Origin: Paenibacillus sp. RC67
GTDB taxonomy: Bacteria; Bacillota; Bacilli; Paenibacillales; NBRC-103111
Assembly (NCBI RefSeq): GCF_030020805.1
Contig: NZ_CP125098.1
Span: forward strand, 972,001 to 1,036,000
Length of the DNA: 64,000 bases
Direction of reading: 5' to 3'
Made by a program: the position numbers and the translations under genes. Positions 44,338 to 52,984 of this stretch are shown piece after piece (position 1 is the stretch's first letter; each line of letters begins with the position of its first letter). The notes under the pieces are model-generated. The model was not told where the DNA came from. It worked only from the letters and a program-made list of their open reading frames with translations, and did not search any database.

Positions 44338-46032
44338 TTAGATCGTATACTCGTCCCAACGAATCGACTGTCCATTAATCGTTGCTTCGTTATCAGACGC
44401 TGTGCCGAGTTTCAGCTCCTCCTGCTTTCTTGTCGTGTACACGACTCCGAATCCATCTGTTTCGGCAGTCTTACCACTAAAGCGGACTTGGTTCTGCTTC
44501 ATTCGAGCTGTAAACTGCTCCAGATCTTCGATTCCCAGCTGGTCTGCTTCTTTGGAAGCTACAACCTCCATCACGACTCCGTTAGCGCCTTCTACGAATG
44601 GACTTGTAATCGATACCCGATCCGCTCGTTCCTCCACAATGAAATCATTCATAAGATGAAATGCTGCATAAATATTACCGATACGTCCGTAACCACTGCG
44701 TTCTTCAAACGTCCATTCTCCCCTGGGCAGGCAACCAATAAGAGATGGATATGCTTCGCTATCTTCAGAAGGGATTTCCCACAGCTGAGCAACGGAATCC
44801 TGATGAAGCAGTACTGTACCGTATCGGCTTTGATGCCTGTCGTCGCCTTCTTTATATTTATTTCCCGGATGGAAGAAGAACGCTTGGTTGACACCGATAG
44901 CCGCGGCAGGATCTGTCAACGGGAGTGTAACGTCCCAGCGCTGCTGCTCGTTATCGAATTCATCCCGACGTTCCCAAATACCGCCCACAGCGTAATCAGG
45001 GGTAATTAAAGTATAGAGATGAGCTTCCTCCGTCACTTCACCGTCAACCTCTGCAAACTGAATTTTGCGCTTCAGCTCCTCAGCAGAATCACGCTCTACC
45101 GCGCGTTTCACGATATCGTCGGCTACTTGGTAAGTATATAGGCTTGCACCCTCCAGACGAGTAATAACGGAAGGCATTGGGAAGTCTCCGAACTGAATGT
45201 AATCGAGCAGCGTGTTATTGTCCTTTGGACCGTCATGAGGCCATTGACGGGATTGAGCGCCTACCCAAGCTCCCTTTAAATAATAATCCGCCCGTAAGCG
45301 CCATAAGTAGTCCAACATCTCACTGACGGTTTCACGAACTGCCGCATCGTCGACCACTTCCCATACGCAGGTGAACGATTGGATCCAGTGCCAATGCCAC
45401 GGAAGCGCACCGTATTCCTTGAACCCGAACGTTTTTACATGCTGAAGCTGCTGTTTAGCAAATCTCAGCCCTTGCTGGAGAAGCTCTTGATCGTCAAATT
45501 GATGACCGAGCAGAAGCTTTAACGAAGTATGCTTAGCTTCGTGGTGATGAATTTGCTTAATCGGTTGACGGTAAACGCTGCTTTGGTAAATATGTAGAAT
45601 CGACAGGTTCAGCTCACTCTTAAGGCCAAGAGGCAGCGCATTTTGAAATTGATTATAAAATAAAATAATAAGACAGCCCATCAGTTCTACTGGAAGCAGG
45701 TTCGGTTTGGCTGCCGCAGGATCGCTGCCCAAATTAAGAGGCCAATGGCCATACATCGGGTTTTCAGGGTCTTGAACCTGTAAGCTTAATACCCGGATAA
45801 TCATGCCTGATGCTAATTCCAAGGCAGCTTCACGCTGGGTATCGCTCATTTCGGAAGAAGCTTCCTTGTCAGTGCAATAAGAGAACAAATGAATCGCATA
45901 ATAAAAATTATCACGCACATCGCTATGGAACCAGAAGCCGCTAGGTTGAAAAGGCAGCTCAAGTGCTTTGAACGCAGCAAGCTTGCGAATGGCATGTTTT
46001 CTTTCCGTCAATGATGAATAAGGTGTAGTCAA
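44338..46032 (-). CDS. 564-residue soluble protein of unknown function, alpha-helical barrel-like
   Basis: The protein starts at TTG 46032 with GGAGG 8 bases upstream. It has no signal or membrane segment. The first ~350 residues are helix-rich with Trp/Tyr/His clusters (PSGFWFHSDVRDNFYYAIHL, GALPWHWHWIQSF, AWVGAQSRQWPHDG), suggesting an (alpha/alpha) barrel like those of carbohydrate-active enzymes. The last ~200 residues look beta-rich, as in heparinase-type lyases or GH families with a C-terminal sandwich. I cannot name the family. An AAACGTTT operator downstream of its promoter suggests LacI-family or CcpA control, consistent with sugar metabolism. Confidence 0.75.
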   Translation of the reverse strand: MTTPYSSLTERKHAIRKLAAFKALELPFQPSGFWFHSDVRDNFYYAIHLFSYCTDKEASSEMSDTQREAALELASGMIIRVLSLQVQDPENPMYGHWPLNLGSDPAAAKPNLLPVELMGCLIILFYNQFQNALPLGLKSELNLSILHIYQSSVYRQPIKQIHHHEAKHTSLKLLLGHQFDDQELLQQGLRFAKQQLQHVKTFGFKEYGALPWHWHWIQSFTCVWEVVDDAAVRETVSEMLDYLWRLRADYYLKGAWVGAQSRQWPHDGPKDNNTLLDYIQFGDFPMPSVITRLEGASLYTYQVADDIVKRAVERDSAEELKRKIQFAEVDGEVTEEAHLYTLITPDYAVGGIWERRDEFDNEQQRWDVTLPLTDPAAAIGVNQAFFFHPGNKYKEGDDRHQSRYGTVLLHQDSVAQLWEIPSEDSEAYPSLIGCLPRGEWTFEERSGYGRIGNIYAAFHLMNDFIVEERADRVSITSPFVEGANGVVMEVVASKEADQLGIEDLEQFTARMKQNQVRFSGKTAETDGFGVVYTTRKQEELKLGTASDNEATINGQSIRWDEYTI

Positions 46033-46070
46033 ATGGAGTTCCTCCGTTCAGTCTTTTTGCATGGAATAGC

Positions 46071-46125
46071 TTTAAACGTTTCATTCTCTACATACTAAGT
46101 TTAGCGTCATAGGAAGGGAAGTCAA
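46071..46125 (-). promoter_or_regulatory. Promoter with LacI/CcpA-type operator for the 564-residue protein
   Basis: On the minus strand TTGACT (46125-46120) and TAAACT (46103-46098) are 16 bases apart. The palindrome TGAAACGTTTAAA lies at 46083-46071, just downstream of the expected start, where a repressor would block elongation. The core AAACGTTT is the same as in the sugar operon near 23.7 kb. Confidence 0.5.
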
Positions 46126-46234
46126 CTCTAGGCTAAAACATTTTCGTCGAATGAGGATGAACCATGTTAAAATATGCTCATATGAAAATGTTCTCTTCCT
46201 TTATGGACGCAGTCCAACAAAAGGAGAACGTGCT

Positions 46235-46924
46235 ATGTCAGATCCTTTTTACATTGATTCGTTTCATATAACCTTGAGACTGGTTTTGTCTTTGATGCTT
46301 GGCGGCTTGATCGGTTTTGAACGGGAACGAAGCAGTCACGCTGCAGGATTAAGAACACATATTCTTGTATGTCTCGGTTCTACGTTAATCATGCTGCTAT
46401 CGATGTATGGCTTCTCTGAATTTGCGAAGCTGGATAACGTGCGTCTGGATCCGGCTCGGCTTGCTGCTCAAGTCATTAGCGGTATCGGCTTTTTAGGAGC
46501 CGGAACGATATTGTACACCGGCAAATCCATTACAGGTTTGACGACAGCAGCTTCGTTGTGGGTCGTGGCGGCGATAGGGCTGGCTACTGGGGCAGGCTTT
46601 TATTATGCCTCCGCCTTGGTATGCTTTTTAGCTCTGTTAAGTCTTTGGGTCCTTAATGAGGTGGAGAAGCGATATTTTCACGGCAAAAAGCTGCGTCTCC
46701 TGCGGATTCGGGCGGATGAACGCCCGGGTTTGCTCACTCGCATTTCAACATCATTAAGCGAACAAGGTCATGACATTCAAAAGCTTACTGTAGAGGAGCA
46801 TGAAGGGGAGTTCAACTCGATGATCGTATCACTTACCGTACGACTGGGACGCGGCAAACCGATTACTTCGTTAGTGGAGCAATTGCAGCATCTTGAAGGA
46901 GTACATGCTATATCGATCGAATAA
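46235..46924 (+). CDS. MgtC/SapB-family membrane protein
   Basis: The 229-residue protein has the MgtC N-terminal membrane domain: GGLIGFERERSSH and the AAQVISGIGFLGAGTI signature, then LTTAASLWVVAAIGLATG. The C-terminal ~85 residues (RADERPGLLTRISTSLSEQG) look like an ACT-type regulatory domain. AAAGGAGAA precedes the ATG at 46235; the frame is open from 46151 but without a site. MgtC proteins affect magnesium homeostasis and ATP synthase activity in other bacteria; the role here is inferred. Confidence 0.88.
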   Translation: MSDPFYIDSFHITLRLVLSLMLGGLIGFERERSSHAAGLRTHILVCLGSTLIMLLSMYGFSEFAKLDNVRLDPARLAAQVISGIGFLGAGTILYTGKSITGLTTAASLWVVAAIGLATGAGFYYASALVCFLALLSLWVLNEVEKRYFHGKKLRLLRIRADERPGLLTRISTSLSEQGHDIQKLTVEEHEGEFNSMIVSLTVRLGRGKPITSLVEQLQHLEGVHAISIE

Positions 46925-46943
46925 AAAATATTTATTTATTTTT

Positions 46944-46970
46944 TGAAGGGTTCAGACAGCGACTGCCGTC
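46944..46970 (+). promoter_or_regulatory. Possible ECF-type promoter of the sigma factor operon
   Basis: TGAAGG at 46944-46949 and CGTC at 46967-46970 are 17 bases apart, close to the TGAAC/CGTC pattern of ECF-dependent promoters, 38 bases before the sigma gene. It would give autoregulation. The -35 match is imperfect. Confidence 0.3.
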
Positions 46971-47007
46971 AAATAGTTTATAACAACTTAACGAAGGCGG
47001 TGAAACG

Positions 47008-47616
47008 ATGGAGCAATTGACGGATGAGCAGTTGGTCGAACAGATCCGTCAAGGCGATGAAGAAGCCTATCGCTTCTTGATCGAGCGTCACAAGAATTAC
47101 ATTTATACGCTCGTGTATCGCTTGGTTGAGCATCGCGAAACCGCCGAAGATTTGACGCAGGAAATTTTTATTAAGCTGTATCGGTCATTGGTGCATTTTC
47201 GTGGGGATGCCAAATTTACGACATGGGTTTACCGATTATCGGTCAACTTGGTTACCGATTACCGCCGCTCACAGCGGCGTAGGCCCTATGAGGCTATATT
47301 GGATAAAGTGAAGAACTGGTTTGGCAACCGTCAGGAAGAGCCTGAAGCGGCCGCATTACAAAAGGAAGAACAGCAAACGATCTTGAAGCTGCTGTCAGAG
47401 CTCCCGGACAAATACAGACTCATTCTGTACTTGTATCATTACAAACAGCTGTCCTATCAAGAAATAGCCGAAGCTACACAGCTTCCTTTAAAAACGATAG
47501 AGACAAGACTGTATCGTGGAAAAGCGCTGCTCAAACAAAAATGGCAGGAGGTACGCAATAATGAACAAACATCATCTGCATCCGGACGATCGTCATCTGC
47601 AACGATTTCTAAATAA
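47008..47616 (+). CDS. ECF-type RNA polymerase sigma factor
   Basis: The 202-residue protein has sigma region 2 (YRFLIERHKNYIYTLVYRLV, DLTQEIFIKLYRSL, FTTWVYRLSVNLVTDYRR) and region 4 (LLSELPDKYRLILYLYHYKQ, SYQEIAEATQLPLKTIETRL), typical of SigW-like ECF factors. AAGGCGG lies upstream of the ATG. The anti-sigma gene begins inside its last 56 bases. The C-terminal Ser-rich tail is probably unstructured. Activity should be held down by the downstream product and released by envelope stress. Confidence 0.9.
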   Translation: MEQLTDEQLVEQIRQGDEEAYRFLIERHKNYIYTLVYRLVEHRETAEDLTQEIFIKLYRSLVHFRGDAKFTTWVYRLSVNLVTDYRRSQRRRPYEAILDKVKNWFGNRQEEPEAAALQKEEQQTILKLLSELPDKYRLILYLYHYKQLSYQEIAEATQLPLKTIETRLYRGKALLKQKWQEVRNNEQTSSASGRSSSATISK

Positions 47617-48037
47617 TGCTTGCTCAGAGCTGGAATTGAAAAAAATCGGGCGACATATTCAAGGATGCCCCGATTGCCGGACACGACTTCGTGCGTATCT
47701 CGATATGGAATCCTTACTGGATGAAATGCCTTTGCTTCAGGCGCCATTAGAGTTAGAGGACAAAGTTATGGCGGCTATTGGGAAAGAGTCTCAAGAACAC
47801 TCTTTTCGAGTAGCGGCATCAGCCCGCAGCAGATCCACATCCAAGCGGAGGACAAGATGGCACAATGAATTGGTTCACGGATTGGTGGCCACTGCCGCAA
47901 CCTATGTGTTTATATCCTCTGGGATATTAGGCAAAATCATGTCCATCAATGCGGAACAGTTGGGAGACGATGTGTACAGCAAAGTTGCCGTAGTTGAATG
48001 GATTGTGCAACGTATCTCCAACCAACTATTTTCTTGA
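47561..48037 (+). CDS. Zinc-finger anti-sigma factor, membrane-anchored
   Basis: The 158-residue protein starts at ATG 47561 (AGGAGG 9 bases upstream), within the sigma gene. It has the ZAS signature HIQGCPDC (His-x3-Cys-x2-Cys) near residues 31-38 and one transmembrane helix near residues 108-128 (VATAATYVFISSGILG), with a short outer tail. It would bind the ECF factor at the membrane. The overlap fixes the two products in ratio. Confidence 0.85.
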   Translation: MNKHHLHPDDRHLQRFLNNACSELELKKIGRHIQGCPDCRTRLRAYLDMESLLDEMPLLQAPLELEDKVMAAIGKESQEHSFRVAASARSRSTSKRRTRWHNELVHGLVATAATYVFISSGILGKIMSINAEQLGDDVYSKVAVVEWIVQRISNQLFS

Positions 48038-48104
48038 AATCGGCTGATAGGTTCGGAATACTTAGATCCCAATAATTCATATGAACGAATGGAGGTAATC
48101 CTAT

Positions 48105-48731
48105 ATGGAGGACCAGCGTAAACAGCCTATTATAAATGAAGAAGAGAAGGAAGAAGCATTCTTGAGGGAGCGCATGGAAAGATGGAATCAAACCTCTCCC
48201 AATCAACCTCCCTATGATCCTTTTCGGACCGTCCCACGTAAAAGTAAATTTGTAGCCTGCCTGCTCTCCTTTCTTATTCCCGGCACAGGGCAGTTGTACC
48301 TGGGATTGATGCAGCGGGGGATGATGCTGATGCTTCTGCTGATCGCAGATATTTTCGCCATCGTGTTTTTTGCTACGAACTCAAGCTCTAGCATCCCGTT
48401 GATCGTATTGTTTTCATTATTTGTCCCTGTTATTTATTTCTATAACATTTTCGATGCGCTGCAACAGACAGATAAAGTGAATTCCGAGTGGGGAGGGCTT
48501 TATTCGGACCCAATGGGAGAGCCGGGAGCCCGTAAGACATCCATATCCAGAATCCCAAAGGGAAGCACACTAGGCTATTTGCTTATTATTGGAGGCGTAT
48601 TCTTATTCCTTGTAAGCAGCAAACCGGCATGGTTAAACCGCATTTTTGAACTGCTGGGATCATCTATCGGCGCGATTGTGCTTATAGTTGTAGGCGTTGT
48701 ATTGTTTTTGAAAGAATCCACTAAAAAATAA
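48105..48731 (+). CDS. TM2-domain-like multi-helix membrane protein
   Basis: The 208-residue protein has a charged N-terminal ~45 residues, then a TM2-like hairpin (FVACLLSFLIPGTGQLYLG followed by LMLLLIADIFAIVFF), a third helix near residues 105-122, and two C-terminal helices (LGYLLIIGGVFLFLV and GAIVLIVVGVVLFL). ATGGAGGTAA precedes the ATG. It is in the ECF operon, 67 bases after the anti-sigma gene, so it probably takes part in the envelope response. The function is unknown. Confidence 0.75.
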   Translation: MEDQRKQPIINEEEKEEAFLRERMERWNQTSPNQPPYDPFRTVPRKSKFVACLLSFLIPGTGQLYLGLMQRGMMLMLLLIADIFAIVFFATNSSSSIPLIVLFSLFVPVIYFYNIFDALQQTDKVNSEWGGLYSDPMGEPGARKTSISRIPKGSTLGYLLIIGGVFLFLVSSKPAWLNRIFELLGSSIGAIVLIVVGVVLFLKESTKK

Positions 48732-48753
48732 AGACATGAAGGAGAAACATACT

Positions 48754-50007
48754 ATGCGAAAAGCAGGTCGCTACACGGCTGCGCTACTGTTGGTTTTAGT
48801 CGGCGCGGCAGTCATTGCCGATCAGTATATGGGTACTCAGTGGACTTCACTGCTCGTCGATTGGTGGCCCGTATTGTTTGTAGCACTTGGCGTTGAATAT
48901 ATTTTATACAATATAAAGTATGGAGATAGCGACAAGCAGTTGAAGCTTGATATAAGCGGGGTTATTATAGCTGTCATCCTCTCCGCAGTCGTAATTGGAA
49001 GCACTCAATCCGGAGCCTTTATTAAGAACTGGTCGGGGAATCTCAATTTGGAAGACGCCATGCTATCTTTTACTCAAGGAGATGGCCGCAAATTCGAGCA
49101 AGGAACCAAAGAGATTTCGTTAGGTAACGGGGTCGATAAAGTGATTGTAAAGAATCCTTCAGGCAATGTCATTATGAAGCAGGGGAGCTCGGACCAACTG
49201 CAGATTCAATCAACCGTTTACGTAGCTATAGATGACGAACAGGAAGCCAGCCGTATTGCTTCACAATCTCGACTGGACCAAAACGTTCAAGGAAATGTGT
49301 TGACGATCATTTCCGAAGGCGCAGAGTATGGCAGTGGCTTTTGGCAGCATCGTAAGGCGCGGACGGATCTCGTTATTAGTTTACCACAGCAAGTAAAGCT
49401 TGATGTGGATATGGAAACAAGCAACGGCAAAATAGCGGCTGATCAGTTAACGTTCAAGCGGGAGTTAAAGCTTAGGACTACCAACGGAGACATTCAAGTT
49501 TCCTCCATTCAGGCGGAGAAAATAGAATTGAGATCTACCAATGCCCGTATTGGGGCCTCCCAGACCAAAGGAAGTATGGAGTTGGATACAACCAACGGTA
49601 TGCTGGATGTGAAAGATCACCAAGGTGATGTCAAGCTGACATCGACAAATGGCAGTCTCGATCTGAACCAAGTGAACGGCTCTGTAGCTGCCAAAACGAC
49701 GAACGGAAATATCCAGATCGCGGATGTACCGAGTGGACTAAAGGCGAGCACGACAAATGGTTCGGTAAAAGTAACCAGCCGCATCGTCAATGGGGATTGG
49801 GATATAGAGACCACTCACGGCAACATTAAGCTTGCGATTCCAGCCACTGGCGACTATACCCTCAAGGGAGAAGGCGAGAAAGACAACATCCATTCCGAGA
49901 TTCCGATGAAGGTTAACAAGAAATCCATCGAAGGTGTTGTAGGAACCGGCAAAAACAAAATTCATTTGGATACGAACGGAAATATCGACATTCAAAAAGC
50001 CGAATAA
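48754..50007 (+). CDS. DUF4097-type beta-repeat envelope protein with membrane anchor
   Basis: The 417-residue protein has two N-terminal hydrophobic segments (about residues 5-45, LiaF-like, and 70-90), then an extracytoplasmic DUF4097 domain made of short repeats ending in T-[TS]-N-[GA] about every 18-22 residues (TTNGDIQ, STNARI, TTNGML, STNGSL, TTNGNI, TTNGSV), a right-handed beta-helix-like pattern. It is the last gene of the ECF operon. AAGGAG precedes ATG 48754; the frame opens at 48736 without a site. LiaF/DUF4097 proteins are linked to lipid II-type stress sensing. Confidence 0.8.
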   Translation: MRKAGRYTAALLLVLVGAAVIADQYMGTQWTSLLVDWWPVLFVALGVEYILYNIKYGDSDKQLKLDISGVIIAVILSAVVIGSTQSGAFIKNWSGNLNLEDAMLSFTQGDGRKFEQGTKEISLGNGVDKVIVKNPSGNVIMKQGSSDQLQIQSTVYVAIDDEQEASRIASQSRLDQNVQGNVLTIISEGAEYGSGFWQHRKARTDLVISLPQQVKLDVDMETSNGKIAADQLTFKRELKLRTTNGDIQVSSIQAEKIELRSTNARIGASQTKGSMELDTTNGMLDVKDHQGDVKLTSTNGSLDLNQVNGSVAAKTTNGNIQIADVPSGLKASTTNGSVKVTSRIVNGDWDIETTHGNIKLAIPATGDYTLKGEGEKDNIHSEIPMKVNKKSIEGVVGTGKNKIHLDTNGNIDIQKAE

Positions 50008-50040
50008 TACGCTCATTTTTCCAACTATCCGGTAACTTCA

Positions 50041-50070
50041 TTGACAAATGTAAACGATGCCGCGTAAAAT
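50041..50070 (+). promoter_or_regulatory. Promoter of perR
   Basis: TTGACA at 50041-50046, 18 bases, TAAAAT at 50065-50070, 39 bases before the perR ATG. I see no clear Per-box palindrome around it. Confidence 0.65.
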
Positions 50071-50108
50071 AAATCGATACCTTTTATCGGATTAGGCGGT
50101 GAGACAGC

Positions 50109-50543
50109 ATGGATTCTCGATTGGAGCAAGCGTTGCATAAATTGAAGTCGACAGGCGTACGCATGACCCCGCAAAGACATGCTATTCTGGCCTATTTGTT
50201 AAATACGATGACGCATCCTACGGCCGATGAGATTTACAAGGCTTTAGCTCCGCGGTTCCCCAGTATGAGCGTTGCTACGGTGTACAACAATTTGAAGGTG
50301 TTTATCGAGGTGGGACTTGTCCGTGAAATGACCTATGGCGACCATTCAAGCCGGTTTGATGCGGATATGTCGGACCATTATCATGCACTATGCGAGCAAT
50401 GCGGCAAATTGGTTGACTTCGCATACAAGCCTTTGGATGACTTGGAGAAGACGGCCGGGATAGAGACAGGGTTTGTGGTGAAAAGCCACCGTGTCGAAGT
50501 TTACGGAATATGCTCGGAGTGTGCCGCGGTCGAACATCACTGA
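50109..50543 (+). CDS. perR: Peroxide-responsive Fur-family repressor PerR
   Basis: The 144-residue protein has the Fur winged helix (TPQRHAILAYLL; SVATVYNNLKVFIEVGLV), the structural zinc Cys pairs CEQC and CSEC, and the regulatory metal ligands expected of PerR: MTHPTA (His), FDADMSDHYH (Asp, His, His). The Asp at the position that separates PerR from Fur is present. It senses peroxide by metal-catalysed His oxidation and represses catalase, mrgA-type and iron genes. Position next to GH18, ygzB and ygxA matches the B. subtilis perR region. Confidence 0.9.
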   Translation: MDSRLEQALHKLKSTGVRMTPQRHAILAYLLNTMTHPTADEIYKALAPRFPSMSVATVYNNLKVFIEVGLVREMTYGDHSSRFDADMSDHYHALCEQCGKLVDFAYKPLDDLEKTAGIETGFVVKSHRVEVYGICSECAAVEHH

Positions 50544-50559
50544 TACAGTTGCTTGCAAA

Positions 50560-50640
50560 TTGGAACAATCTACTAAATTAGGGTATAATGGACGTGCTCA
50601 AAGCCTGCTTGGCAAACAAGTGGCTTTTAGTACGTCTTTT
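50560..50640 (+). promoter_or_regulatory. Promoter-like hexamers overlapping a terminator hairpin
   Basis: TTGGAA at 50560-50565, 18 bases, TATAAT at 50584-50589; the predicted start falls within a long hairpin, GACGTGCT...AGCC paired with GGCT...AGTACGTC (50591-50635), followed by TTTTTT. It acts at least as the perR terminator; whether the TATAAT is used is open. Confidence 0.5.
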
Positions 50641-50694
50641 TTGTTAAACTAATACTAGATTCGAGATTAATAGAGTCACCATGGGAGTGAAGCA

Positions 50695-52437
50695 ATGGAA
50701 CCGGATAACATGACGAATCACAGATCGGCAAGAAAAAGGTCGAAAAAATGGCCCATATGGACGCTTTTGTTCGCCGTTTTCCTGGGAGCCGCTGCGGTTG
50801 TATATTGGGATAAATTCGTACCGACCAGCAGGCACGAGGACCCTTCCTTTGATGGAATAACTAAGCCGATCTTTTATAAAGGAGTTTTGTCGGAGGAGCC
50901 AGCTGCAGGGAAAGAAGAAAGCTTGAAGCTGCCTTTCTCTATAGCTAAGCAATTAATAGATCCGACTATGCTATACGAGGATTCGAGCGATTCCACGATC
51001 ATTACGACGCAGGACAAAGTGGTTCGTTTACGGACAAGCCAACTGACGGGTACCATCAATGAGAAACCTTTCAACTTGAAGTTTCCTTTGGAAAAGGTCA
51101 ATGGAGCATTGTACCTTCCGATGGAACCGTTGAAACAGCTTTACCGAATTGAATTGAGAGAGTCTCAGGAGACGGGTGCCGTCATTCTGGTGAAAGAAGG
51201 AGACGAGATTCGCTGGGGCAAAACTGTGTCCTACCCGAACAAACCGGATAAGACGATTCCAATGCGCAAGGAAATGTCCATCAAATCACCGATCCTCGCT
51301 GACTTGAAGCAGGGTGAGGCCGTCATGATCTGGGATGAGGAGGAAGAATGGTACCATGTGCAGCTGACGAACGGGTACATGGGCTATATCAAAAAGGATC
51401 ATCTGGTATCCGACCATGTGGAGAAGGTTCCGAAGCAGGAGCTGCCTTCGAGCTTTGTAGCGCCTAAATTGGCGGGTGGGAAGGTCAATATGACCTGGGA
51501 GCAGGTCACGACCCCGAAAAGCCCGGATACGTCCAAATTTTCGCCTATGCCCGGTTTGAATGTGGTCAGTCCTACGTGGTTTCATATTGACGATGGTCAG
51601 GGGAACTTGAAAAATATTGCGGACCCCGCTTATATCAAATGGGCACATAGTCAGAACTATCAAATCTGGGCGCTGTTCAGCAATGGATTCGAGCCGAAGC
51701 GGACGACAGAAGCTTTATCCACCTACGATAAAAGAATGAAAATGATCAAGCAGCTGCTTAGCTTTGCCCAGTTGTATTCCTTGCAGGGCATTAATATCGA
51801 TTTTGAGAACGTCAACACAAAGGATAAAGAGAATCTGGTCCAATTCGTCCGCGAAATGGTGCCTCTCATGCATGAACAGGGACTTATCGTATCCATGGAT
51901 GTGACACCGAAATCTTCAAGTGAGATGTGGTCTGCCTTCTACGATAGAAAATCGCTGATTGATTCGCTCGATTACATGATGATTATGGCATACGACGAAT
52001 TTTGGGCAAGCAGTCCTACTTCAGGCTCCGTTGCCTCTATTCCTTGGGTGGAGAAGAACGTAGTGAAGCTGATGAAAGAGGACGAAATACCTGCTTCAAA
52101 GCTCGTTCTAGGCATTCCTTTCTATACACGTATTTGGACAGAAGAAGTAGTAGATGGCAAAACGAAAGTCAGCTCGAGGTCCGTTTATATGGATAATCCG
52201 CAAAAAACGATTAAAGATAAAAACCTCACTCCTGTTTTCCTGCCGGAAGCTGGTCAAAACTACGTCGAGTACAAAGACGGGGGAAAGTTGATCCGCATTT
52301 GGTTAGAGGACGAGGTTTCCATGAAGGCACGAATGGATATCGTTAATAAATATAATCTTGCTGGTGTGGCTACTTGGCGAAGAGGGTACGAGAACCCGGA
52401 CATATGGGATCTAATTCGTACGGAGCTTGCTAAATAA
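50695..52437 (+). CDS. Membrane-anchored GH18 glycosidase with SH3-like domain
   Basis: The 580-residue protein has one N-terminal helix (residues ~23-42) as signal anchor, a copper-amine-oxidase-N-like region (~75-170), an SH3b-like domain (~185-240; MIWDEEEEWYHVQLTNG) and a GH18 barrel (~275-580). The catalytic strand is GINIDFENV near residues 363-371; YDEFW and GIPFYTRIW are other family motifs. It resembles YaaH/YdhD-type spore or wall hydrolases acting on N-acetylglucosamine linkages in peptidoglycan. GGGAGTGAAG precedes the ATG. It is monocistronic with a strong terminator. Confidence 0.85.
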   Translation: MEPDNMTNHRSARKRSKKWPIWTLLFAVFLGAAAVVYWDKFVPTSRHEDPSFDGITKPIFYKGVLSEEPAAGKEESLKLPFSIAKQLIDPTMLYEDSSDSTIITTQDKVVRLRTSQLTGTINEKPFNLKFPLEKVNGALYLPMEPLKQLYRIELRESQETGAVILVKEGDEIRWGKTVSYPNKPDKTIPMRKEMSIKSPILADLKQGEAVMIWDEEEEWYHVQLTNGYMGYIKKDHLVSDHVEKVPKQELPSSFVAPKLAGGKVNMTWEQVTTPKSPDTSKFSPMPGLNVVSPTWFHIDDGQGNLKNIADPAYIKWAHSQNYQIWALFSNGFEPKRTTEALSTYDKRMKMIKQLLSFAQLYSLQGINIDFENVNTKDKENLVQFVREMVPLMHEQGLIVSMDVTPKSSSEMWSAFYDRKSLIDSLDYMMIMAYDEFWASSPTSGSVASIPWVEKNVVKLMKEDEIPASKLVLGIPFYTRIWTEEVVDGKTKVSSRSVYMDNPQKTIKDKNLTPVFLPEAGQNYVEYKDGGKLIRIWLEDEVSMKARMDIVNKYNLAGVATWRRGYENPDIWDLIRTELAK

Positions 52438-52456
52438 CGAGAAGAATTTCCAACAA

Positions 52457-52512
52457 AAAACTGGCTTCTTTCTATCCCCCTCAAAGGGATGGAGAGAGCC
52501 AGTTTTATTTTT
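52457..52512. terminator. Terminator between GH18 gene and ygzB
   Basis: AAAACTGGCT pairs with AGCCAGTTTT, with an inner CCC/GGG stem, then TATTTTT. It separates converging genes. Confidence 0.85.
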
Positions 52513-52520
52513 GCGTGACA

Positions 52521-52868
52521 TTATAGATTGGCCTTGGCATTAGGATCATGCTGAGGGTCCAGAGACAAAATCGTTTTGCAAAACATACAGCGGTCGGTTT
52601 TTCCAAGAATTTTCGTAGGCTTCCCGCACTCGGGACATTCTACTACCGTCGTGCTGGTCGACATCATACCGGCCCAGAAATAAACGCCCATACTTGCGAG
52701 CATGGAGATAGCACCGATAACCATACAAATGCCTGCGATAATTTTGCCGGCCACACCCCAATTAAAAACAATACCTGCTAGTCCCACGATCATGAGCAGC
52801 ATCCCGCCCATAGTAAGCAGTAGCCCCCATAAACGGAATTCATTTACTTTACTGGATTTCAATCTCAC
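52521..52868 (-). CDS. ygzB: YgzB-like zinc-ribbon membrane protein (DUF2614)
   Basis: The 115-residue protein has two helices (about residues 13-33 and 36-63) and a C-terminal zinc ribbon with CPECGKPTKILGKTDRCMFC followed by LSLDP. I chose the GTG at 52868 because it gives the same N-terminus and length as B. subtilis YgzB; ATGs further upstream would add an unmatched extension. In B. subtilis the gene also lies between perR and ygxA. Function unknown. Confidence 0.8.
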   Translation of the reverse strand: MRLKSSKVNEFRLWGLLLTMGGMLLMIVGLAGIVFNWGVAGKIIAGICMVIGAISMLASMGVYFWAGMMSTSTTVVECPECGKPTKILGKTDRCMFCKTILSLDPQHDPNAKANL

Positions 52869-52984
52869 TGGTGTCACTTCTTTCATTAGATATATTGTGA
52901 AATTTGTCACTGAAATTTGCAGGAAACCGCCTACTTGTGTAGAAATAAGATGTATCATGGAATGTTATGTAGGAGGCTGCGGCG

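Noticed and set aside
44311..45009. 232-codon plus-strand frame opposite the 564-residue gene
   Set aside because: Shadow of the strong minus-strand gene; lacks a ribosome binding site and a recognisable protein pattern.
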